Shown piece by piece: positions 58,656 through 64,000 of a DNA stretch of 64,000 nt (positions are counted from its first letter, which is position 1; every line of letters begins with the position of its first letter). Source of the DNA: DASUBV01 sp036501025 (GTDB lineage Bacteria; Actinomycetota; Actinomycetes; Streptosporangiales; Streptosporangiaceae); assembly GCA_036501025.1 (NCBI GenBank), contig DASYBB010000027.1, forward strand, positions 1 to 64,000. The letters are read 5' to 3'. The notes beneath the pieces were generated by a model. That model searched no databases and had not been told where the DNA came from. It saw only the letters and a program-made list of their open reading frames with translations. Made by a program: the position numbers and the translations under genes.

Positions 58656-59948
58656 CTAGAACACCACGAGCCGGTTGCGGTCGATGAAGCTGAGGTCGCT
58701 GGACAGGCGGCTGTAGCGCTCGCGCAGGTGGGCCAGTCCCTCGTCCCGGCCCGCGTCCAGCATGGCCTCCACGGTCGCGGCCGGGAACAGGTTGATGATC
58801 TCCAGGGCCAGCCGGCGGGTCAGCTCGTAGCCGTAGCTGCCGACGATGTCCAGGGCCTTGACCACCGGCGGCCGCAGGGCCGCACGGTCGACGGCCGGGT
58901 GGCCGGGACCCTCGCCGCGGAGGAACCGGGCCAGGATCTCGGTCAGGACGATGGCGATCTCATCGGTCCGCATGGCCCGGATCAGGCCCATCAGCGTGGC
59001 CGAGACCTTGGACACGCCGCGGGCGACCAGCCGGCCGGCGGGCGTGACGACCTCGATCACGTCGCCGCCCGCGAACTGGCCCTCCACCTTCTTGATCCCG
59101 GAGGCGAACAGGCTGGCGCCGGACCGGATGCTCTCCTCGGCCGGGCGGTTGATCACGATCGACCCGTGGCTGATGGCCACCCCGGCGATCCACCGCGCTT
59201 CCGGCGGGAACCGGCCGCGGGCGGGCCGGATCCGGGTGCCGACCGGCTCGCCCTTCACGCAGGCGGTGATGACGCCCGGCTGCCGGGCGGCCGCGATGTG
59301 CGTCTCGATGCCGTTGTAGGCGGCCAGCTCGGCGGCGCGCAGCTTGGACCGCATGCCGCCCCGGCCCGTCCCGGCCCGCTGCCCGGTGGGCACGGCCCGG
59401 ACCTGCGCCGCGGCCAGGTCGGCCAGGTGGGCCGCGCCCGCGGAGCCGTCGTGGACGCCGGGCACGTCGGTCAGCAGCAGCAGCCGGTCGGCGCCGCTCT
59501 CCACGGCCAGGCCGACCGCGATGCCGTCGTTGTCCGACCCGTGGCTGTCGGTCACGTCGTTGCCGTTGACGACCGGGACGACGCCGGCTGCCTGGCACTC
59601 GGCCAGGACGTCGCGGACCGCGGACATGGCCCGCGGCGAGCGCAGGTCGCTCTCGGAGATGAGCACCTGGCAGACGTGCCGGCCGGACACCTCCGACACC
59701 GACCGGTAGATGTCCATCAGGAACGGCTGGCCGACCGCGGCGGCCAGCCGGGCCGATCCCCGGACCGCACTGGTCCGGGCCAGGTACGCCGAGCCCGAGG
59801 CCACCGCGCCGGAGGAGACGAGCACCACGTTCCAGCCGAGCGACCGCACGTTGAGGGCCGCGTCCAGCGCCGAGGTGAGGACGACGGGATCGGGGCCGGT
59901 CGACCGGGTGACCGAGCTGGACCCGATCTTGACGACGATCGACCTCAT
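58656..59948 (-). CDS. proB: Glutamate 5-kinase, divergent, with C-terminal extension
   Basis: A 430-residue amino-acid kinase phosphorylating glutamate in proline synthesis. The kinase domain has VVKIGSSSV (5-13), LVSSGAVASG, NGNDVTDSHGSDNDGIAVGL and LLLTDVPGVHDG, then TGRGGMRSKLRAAELAAYNG. A PUA domain follows (SGIKKVEGQFAGGDVIEVVT). ProB usually ends near 370; here about 60 extra residues run to RNRLVVF. The gene overlaps the upstream proA by ATGA. Gene order proA-proB is reversed from the usual proB-proA, so this pair may be a paralogue with another role. Confidence 0.85.
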   Translation of the reverse strand: MRSIVVKIGSSSVTRSTGPDPVVLTSALDAALNVRSLGWNVVLVSSGAVASGSAYLARTSAVRGSARLAAAVGQPFLMDIYRSVSEVSGRHVCQVLISESDLRSPRAMSAVRDVLAECQAAGVVPVVNGNDVTDSHGSDNDGIAVGLAVESGADRLLLLTDVPGVHDGSAGAAHLADLAAAQVRAVPTGQRAGTGRGGMRSKLRAAELAAYNGIETHIAAARQPGVITACVKGEPVGTRIRPARGRFPPEARWIAGVAISHGSIVINRPAEESIRSGASLFASGIKKVEGQFAGGDVIEVVTPAGRLVARGVSKVSATLMGLIRAMRTDEIAIVLTEILARFLRGEGPGHPAVDRAALRPPVVKALDIVGSYGYELTRRLALEIINLFPAATVEAMLDAGRDEGLAHLRERYSRLSSDLSFIDRNRLVVF

Positions 59949-61207
59949 CCCGGCGAACCGCCCGCCGCGGCGAGGCTGGCCGGGCGGACCACATACTGCC
60001 GCAGGCAGAGGTCCTGGAAGGTGACCGGCCCGCGGGGCCCGGGCACGTGATCGACGTTGATGCCCGTCTCCGGGACGCCGCGCAGCTTGAAGCCGTCCAG
60101 GAGCCTCGTGCTCGCATTCCAGAACGCGCCCGTTCCCCGGTAGGCCGCCAGGAACTGGCCGGCCGCGTCCGGGTCGGCGGTCACGATGGCCGCCGCCAGG
60201 CCGGAGGTGTGCTCGTTGGCCAGGATCGCGGCCGGCGCCGGGCCGTCCGCCGGGGCGACCGTCACGGTGGCCTCGTGCCCGTCCACCAGCGCCCACTCCT
60301 GGCCGAGCGGGTGCTGGTGCGGCGGCAGCGACGCGGTCACCCCGCGCGCGGCCAGCGCGTCCAGCGCGGCGGGCAGCAGGCGGTCCCAGGCGCCGGCGTG
60401 CAGGAGCAGGAGGTTGAGCCGGTTGCAGACGCCGAGGCGGTCCAGGCTGGCGGTGATCACCTGCGCGGCCAGGCTCAGGTCGGCGGCCCGGTCGAGGTAC
60501 AGGACCCCGCCGCCGTCGGCGTGCGCGAGCGTCTTGACCCCGTGCCGGGCCGCGGCGGCGGCCAGCTCCCGGGTGGTCTCGCCGCTGCCCCGCAGGATCA
60601 CCATCGGGATCAGCCCCGGCTGCGTGACCAGGGCGGCGGCCGCCGCCCGGTCGGCCGACCGGACCAGCTGGAAGGCTGCCGGGTCCAGGCCCGCCCCCGC
60701 CGCGGCGGGGGCGATGACCTCGTCGAACAGCGCGGCCGCGGAGCGCAGCGCGGCCCCCCCGGTGCGCAGCACCCCGGCGTTGCGGGACTTCAGCAGCTGG
60801 GACGCGACGTCGATGGTGACGTTCGGGCGGGCCTCGAAGTTGGCGCCGATCACGCCGACGGGCACCCGCCGCTCGGCCAGCTGCAGGCCGCCGGGCAGGT
60901 CCCCCAGCGGCGTCTGCTCCGGCGGGAACGGGGCGTCGGCGAGCAGCCCGACCTGCCGGGCCATCTCGTCGATCCGGCCGGGGTCCAGGCGCAGCCGGTC
61001 CAGCAGCCCGGCGCCGAGCCCGGCCGCCTGGCCGGCGGCGACATCGGCGGCGTTGGCGGCCAGGATGGCGGGGGCGCGCTCGGCCAGCAGCCCGGCCATG
61101 GCGCGCAGCGCCTGGTCGATGACGGCGCCGGAGGCGGCCGCGACACTGGCCGCGCCGCCGGCGGCCGCCTGGCCGCGGGCGATTACCTCTGCTTCTGCGT
61201 TGGGCAC
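59945..61207 (-). CDS. proA: Gamma-glutamyl phosphate reductase, divergent
   Basis: A 420-residue aldehyde-dehydrogenase-fold enzyme reducing glutamyl-5-phosphate. The active-site Cys261 is in LGVCNRLNLLLLH, and VGVIGANFEARPNVTIDVAS matches the family. Several regions differ from ordinary ProA: GSGETTRELA replaces the usual GGKG loop, and the C-terminus reads INVDHVPGPRGPVTFQDLCL where ordinary enzymes have HARGPMGL and end in YKW. Function as ProA is likely but a related substrate is possible. It is translationally coupled to the proB gene that follows. Confidence 0.82.
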   Translation of the reverse strand: MPNAEAEVIARGQAAAGGAASVAAASGAVIDQALRAMAGLLAERAPAILAANAADVAAGQAAGLGAGLLDRLRLDPGRIDEMARQVGLLADAPFPPEQTPLGDLPGGLQLAERRVPVGVIGANFEARPNVTIDVASQLLKSRNAGVLRTGGAALRSAAALFDEVIAPAAAGAGLDPAAFQLVRSADRAAAAALVTQPGLIPMVILRGSGETTRELAAAAARHGVKTLAHADGGGVLYLDRAADLSLAAQVITASLDRLGVCNRLNLLLLHAGAWDRLLPAALDALAARGVTASLPPHQHPLGQEWALVDGHEATVTVAPADGPAPAAILANEHTSGLAAAIVTADPDAAGQFLAAYRGTGAFWNASTRLLDGFKLRGVPETGINVDHVPGPRGPVTFQDLCLRQYVVRPASLAAAGGSPG

Positions 61208-61262
61208 GACGCCGAGCTTAGACGGCGGACGGCCCGGCGGCCGATGCCTTATCGGCGCCGGC

Positions 61263-61595
61263 CTAGCGCGGTGAGCCCTCGGCGCTGCTGTCGGCGGCGA
61301 GCTGCTCCAGGTCGGGCTCGATGACCAGGCGGGCGGTGAGGGCCGCGCGCAGCAGGTGCTCGGCGGAGTCGACGGCGGCGCGTGCGGTGACGGCGAACGT
61401 GTGGGCCCGGTCCAGGTTGCCCAGGCCGGCGCAGTCGAAGGACACGCGGGCGTCGTGAATGGCGAGCTCCAGCTGCCGGGCGGCCTCGTTCAGGTCGACC
61501 GGGCTCCGCTCGGTGGCGGCGAACTCAGTGGCGGCGAACTCGGTGGCGGCAAATCGGTCGGGGCGACTCTGCGGGATGCGGTCTGGAGTGCTCAA
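61263..61595 (-). CDS. Small hypothetical helical protein
   Basis: 110 residues from a TTG at 61595, chosen because GGAGG is 5 bases upstream; the longer open frame is antisense to the TetR gene. The start contains three copies of FAATE encoded by 15-bp repeats. The rest is a helical stretch (LNEAARQLELAIHDARVSFD, HTFAVTARAAVDSAEHLLRA). Family unknown. It sits 53 bases downstream of the TetR gene and 55 bases upstream of proA on the same strand. Confidence 0.55.
   Translation of the reverse strand: MSTPDRIPQSRPDRFAATEFAATEFAATERSPVDLNEAARQLELAIHDARVSFDCAGLGNLDRAHTFAVTARAAVDSAEHLLRAALTARLVIEPDLEQLAADSSAEGSPR
61511..61554. repeat. 15-bp in-frame tandem repeat, three units
   Basis: The unit CGGTGGCGGCGAACT occurs at 61511, 61526 and 61541 (the last diverged). 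On the minus strand it encodes FAATE three times at the start of the small hypothetical protein. Loss or gain of one unit would keep the frame. Confidence 0.8.
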
Positions 61596-61648
61596 CGCGT
61601 CCTCCGTCCGTCCTGCGGCCAGCCTGGCGCCGGCCGCGGAGGCGTGAG

Positions 61649-62254
61649 CTACCCCGGCTCGCCCGAGGTAAGCAGGCCGGCCACGACCAGGGACAGCATC
61701 CGCTCGGCCTGGCCGTCGTCGCCGGGGGCGGCGTTGTTGGCCATGATCAGCCCGTGCACCAGCCGCATGACGTCGGCCGGGAGGACGTCGCGGCGGGCGA
61801 GGCCGGCTTCCTGCGCCGTCTCGACCAGGGCGGTCGTGGTCTCGCGCATGAGCTGGCCGCACAGCGAGTACATCTGCGAGTCCTTGCCGAGCGTCGCGAG
61901 CAGGGCGGTGTTCAGGGACCGCTTGGTGCGGCCGAAGGCCATCATGGCCCGCAGCCACTCTTCGAGGGCCGTTCCGGGGGACGCTGAGCCGCGCAGTTCC
62001 TCGGCCTGGCGGGAGAGCGCCTCGACCTGATCGCGGAAGACGGCCTCCAGGAGGGACTGCCGGGTCGGGAAGTGCCGGTACAGCGTGCCGATGCCGACCC
62101 CCGCCCGCCGGGCGATCTCCTCCAGCGACACGTCGTCGGCGCCGCGCTCGGCGATGGCCCCGGTGGCCTCGGTGACCAGCAGGTCGTAGTTGCGCCGTGC
62201 GTCCGCGCGCATCCGCCGCTGGGTCACGGCCCCGGCTGCCCCGGTCGTGCTCAT
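61649..62254 (-). CDS. TetR family transcriptional repressor (2)
   Basis: A 201-residue regulator with helix-turn-helix VSLEEIARRAGVGIGTLYRH (about 42-61) and a C-terminal ligand domain (AMMAFGRTKRSLNTALLATL, ERMLSLVVAGLLTSGEPG). Divergent from the MFS exporter gene, with 213 bases between starts. Twin palindromes lie on the exporter promoter, so local repression of the exporter is the simplest reading. The ligand is probably an exporter substrate. Confidence 0.93.
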   Translation of the reverse strand: MSTTGAAGAVTQRRMRADARRNYDLLVTEATGAIAERGADDVSLEEIARRAGVGIGTLYRHFPTRQSLLEAVFRDQVEALSRQAEELRGSASPGTALEEWLRAMMAFGRTKRSLNTALLATLGKDSQMYSLCGQLMRETTTALVETAQEAGLARRDVLPADVMRLVHGLIMANNAAPGDDGQAERMLSLVVAGLLTSGEPG

Positions 62255-62323
62255 TCCGTCACCTCACTGTGCTCGGCCGCCCCCGGCTGCCCGCGGCCGC
62301 CGCGACACGCGCGGCCGCCCAGG

Positions 62324-62352
62324 TTGCAAACCGGAGGCTACCTCCGTATAGT
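62324..62352 (+). promoter_or_regulatory. Promoter of the MFS exporter
   Basis: TTGCAA (-35, 62324-62329), a 17-bp spacer and TATAGT (-10, 62347-62352) form a near-consensus vegetative promoter, unusually strong-looking for this genome. The expected start of transcription is near 62359. The spacer is filled by a palindrome. Confidence 0.75.
62332..62346. promoter_or_regulatory. TetR-type operator O1
   Basis: CGGAGG-CTA-CCTCCG is a perfect palindrome lying exactly between the -35 and -10 boxes of the exporter promoter. With its flanks (AAC before, TAT after) it is repeated 24 bp downstream. Binding by the adjacent TetR protein would exclude RNA polymerase. Confidence 0.7.
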
Positions 62353-62355
62353 AAC

Positions 62356-62370
62356 CGGAGGGAACATCCG
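62356..62370. promoter_or_regulatory. TetR-type operator O2
   Basis: CGGAGGGAACATCCG repeats O1 with weaker inner symmetry, same flanks (AAC and TAT), centred 24 bp downstream across the expected transcription start. Two sites on one face of the helix suggest cooperative binding of two dimers. Confidence 0.6.
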
Positions 62371-62467
62371 TATCCAACGGTAGCTCATCCCGCCCGTCTT
62401 ATCGACCGCGCAGGCGACCTTTCAGGCTCGCCCGGCGCCCTCCTCAACCTGCGTCCGGGAAGGACCC

Positions 62468-64000
62468 ATGCCTTCTTCCGCCCGATCGTCGTCCGTTTCA
62501 TCCGCTTCTGTCCAGTCTTCTTCCGGCCTGCGGGCTGCCGCCCGCCGCCAGCGGCCGGGCATCACCCTGGCCGTCATGCTCTGCGCCCAGCTCATGATCG
62601 TCCTGGACCTGTCGGTCGTGAACATCGCCCTGCCCAACATTGCCCACGGCCTGCACTTCGCTCCGGCCAGCCTGTCCTGGGTGCTGAACGCCTACGCGCT
62701 GACCTTCGGCGGCCTGCTGCTGCTCGGGGGCCGGGCCGGCGACATCCTCGGCCGGCGCCGCGTCTTCCTGGCCGGCCTGGCCATCTTCACCGCCGCGTCG
62801 CTGGCCGGCGGCCTGTCGACCTCGGCCGGGGTACTGCTGGCCGCCCGGGCGGTGCAGGGAGTGGGCGGCGCGATCGCCACGCCCGCCGTGCTGGCCATCA
62901 TCATCTCCGGGTACCCCGACGGCCGCGAGCGGACCCGCGCGCTCAGCCTGTTCACCGCCGTCATCATGGGCGGGTCCTCGCTGGGACTCGTGCTCGGCGG
63001 CGTCATCACCGAATGGTTCTCGTGGCGGTGGGTGCTGTTCATCAACGTGCCGATCGGGATCGCGGTGCTGCTGATCGGGCCCAGGTTCATCGCGGAGTCG
63101 GCCCGCCAGCCCGGCCGGCTGGACCTGGCCGGCGCACTGACCTCGACGGCCGGCATGTCCGCCCTGGTCTACGGGTTCATCCGGGCGTCCTCGGACGGGT
63201 GGGCGGACTCGGTCACGCTGGCCGCCTTCGGTGCCGCGGTGGCCCTGCTGGCCGCGTTCGTCCTGATCGAGTCCCGCTCGCCGCAGCCGATCACGCCGCT
63301 GCGGCTGTTCACCGACCGCAGCCGCGCCGCCTCCTACGTCGTGCGGCTGCTCCTGGTCGCGGGCATGTTCGGGATGTTCTTCTTCCTGACCCAGTTCGTC
63401 CAGGAGGTGCTCGGCCTGAGCCCGCTGCTGGCCGGGGTGTCGTTCCTGCCCATGACGGCGGCTCTGTTCGCCGTGTCCCGGCTGGCGCCGGTGCTGCTCC
63501 CCCGGTTCGGGGCCAAGCCGCTGATGGTGGCGGGCCTGGTCCCGGTCGTGGCCGGCATGGCGTGGCTCAGCCAGCTCTCGCCCGGCTCGACCTACCTGTC
63601 CGGCGTGCTCGGCCCGATGCTGCTGTTCGGGGCCGGCATGGGCATCGTCTTCGTGCCGCTGACCATGACCTCGCTGGCCGGGGTGGCCCCGGAGGACTCG
63701 GGGTCGGCCGCCAGCATGGTGAACGTCATGCAGCAGGTCGGCGGGGCGCTCGGCCTGGCCATCCTGGTCACCGTGTTCGGCGCGGCCAGCCGCGCCGCCG
63801 CCCGGCACCCGCTGCTGCACGCCGGGCCGGTGGCCCAGGCCCACGACATCCTCACCCGGGGCATGTCCACGTCGTTCCGGGTGGCGGCCGTCTTCGACCT
63901 GGTCGCGCTGCTGATCGTGGTGCTCGTCATCAAGATCCGCCAGCCGGCCCAGGTCACGGCCGCCCCCGCCGCCCCGCCCGCCGGGACGCGGCCGGCGGCG
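62468..64000 (+). CDS. MFS multidrug exporter, DHA2/EmrB-QacA type (runs off the window)
   Basis: At least 511 residues, open to the window end with no stop, so 3'-partial. About 14 spans. A Ser-rich start (first 20 residues) is followed by LMIVLDLSVVNIALPNIAHG (first span; the Asp is typical of DHA2), motif A GGRAGDILGRRRVFLAGLAI, and motif C-like LFTAVIMGGSSLGLVLGGVI. The last visible part is Ala/Pro-rich tail, so the stop is probably near. ATG 62468 has GGGAAGGA just upstream. Likely drug or antibiotic efflux by proton antiport under the divergent TetR. Confidence 0.93.
   Translation, partial: MPSSARSSSVSSASVQSSSGLRAAARRQRPGITLAVMLCAQLMIVLDLSVVNIALPNIAHGLHFAPASLSWVLNAYALTFGGLLLLGGRAGDILGRRRVFLAGLAIFTAASLAGGLSTSAGVLLAARAVQGVGGAIATPAVLAIIISGYPDGRERTRALSLFTAVIMGGSSLGLVLGGVITEWFSWRWVLFINVPIGIAVLLIGPRFIAESARQPGRLDLAGALTSTAGMSALVYGFIRASSDGWADSVTLAAFGAAVALLAAFVLIESRSPQPITPLRLFTDRSRAASYVVRLLLVAGMFGMFFFLTQFVQEVLGLSPLLAGVSFLPMTAALFAVSRLAPVLLPRFGAKPLMVAGLVPVVAGMAWLSQLSPGSTYLSGVLGPMLLFGAGMGIVFVPLTMTSLAGVAPEDSGSAASMVNVMQQVGGALGLAILVTVFGAASRAAARHPLLHAGPVAQAHDILTRGMSTSFRVAAVFDLVALLIVVLVIKIRQPAQVTAAPAAPPAGTRPAA

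Overview
The window is very GC-rich, gene-dense DNA of an actinomycete. The evidence is a mycoredoxin, a WhiB7 regulator, an F420-type luciferase-like oxidoreductase, frequent GTG/TTG starts, and two blocks whose gene content and order match Mycobacterium tuberculosis chromosomal neighbourhoods as I remember them. Cyanophycin genes and tandem secreted sedolisins (acid-acting proteases) suggest a soil actinomycete, perhaps of the Streptosporangiales or Catenulisporales kind. That placement is inference; no rRNA or tRNA gene is visible to fix it.

Region 1 (about 0.1-16.6 kb) parallels the M. tuberculosis Rv3193c-Rv3198A neighbourhood: UPF0182 membrane protein, PDZ/Lon-like protease, DUF2342 hydrolase, ThiF-like protein, ABC1/AarF kinase, whiB7, a UvrD2-like helicase and mycoredoxin. 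moaE, an SDR protein and tesB are interspersed. whiB7 has a long leader holding a strong A-tract promoter, an upstream ORF with a consensus ribosome site, a hairpin over that ORF's stop codon, and a 12-bp perfect terminator-like hairpin. This is the architecture expected of an antibiotic-sensing attenuator.

Region 2 (16.6-22.7 kb) has a cyanophycinase-cyanophycin synthetase pair (cphB-cphA; the synthetase carries low-complexity inserts), then a convergent pair of a small two-helix membrane protein and a patatin-like phospholipase.

Region 3 (23-37 kb) has an acyl-CoA dehydrogenase and an NRDE protein, then seven minus-strand genes for a type IV secretion-like machine. Order of transcription: TcpC-like protein, small VirB2/TcpD-like protein, a very large TcpE-like protein fused to a ParA/MinD-like domain with an altered P-loop, VirB4-like ATPase, VirB6-like channel protein, second small VirB8-like protein, and a transglycosylase-NlpC/P60 hydrolase. 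The core order resembles orf17-16-15-14 of Tn916-type conjugation modules, but no relaxase, coupling protein or integrase is present here.

Region 4 (37-44 kb) has an oligopeptidase B-like peptidase and two tandem sedolisin (S53) proteases.

Region 5 (44-57 kb) resembles the Rv1112-Rv1099c neighbourhood: ychF, ispH, a lipid-droplet-associated-protein homologue, xseA, xseB and glpX, with rmuC and a DUF6542 protein added. A 2.4-kb cassette (AraC regulator, fosmidomycin-resistance-like MFS transporter, truncated SRPBCC gene) separates xseA from xseB.

Region 6 (57-64 kb) has a Cys-rich small protein, an LLM oxidoreductase, a divergent proA-proB pair in reversed order, and a TetR regulator divergent from an MFS exporter that runs off the window end. 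A palindrome sits exactly between the -35 and -10 boxes of the exporter promoter and is repeated 24 bp downstream.

Two copies of a 50-bp palindromic element occur 12.5 kb apart, one inside a coding region. No CRISPR array, IS element, rRNA or tRNA was recognised.
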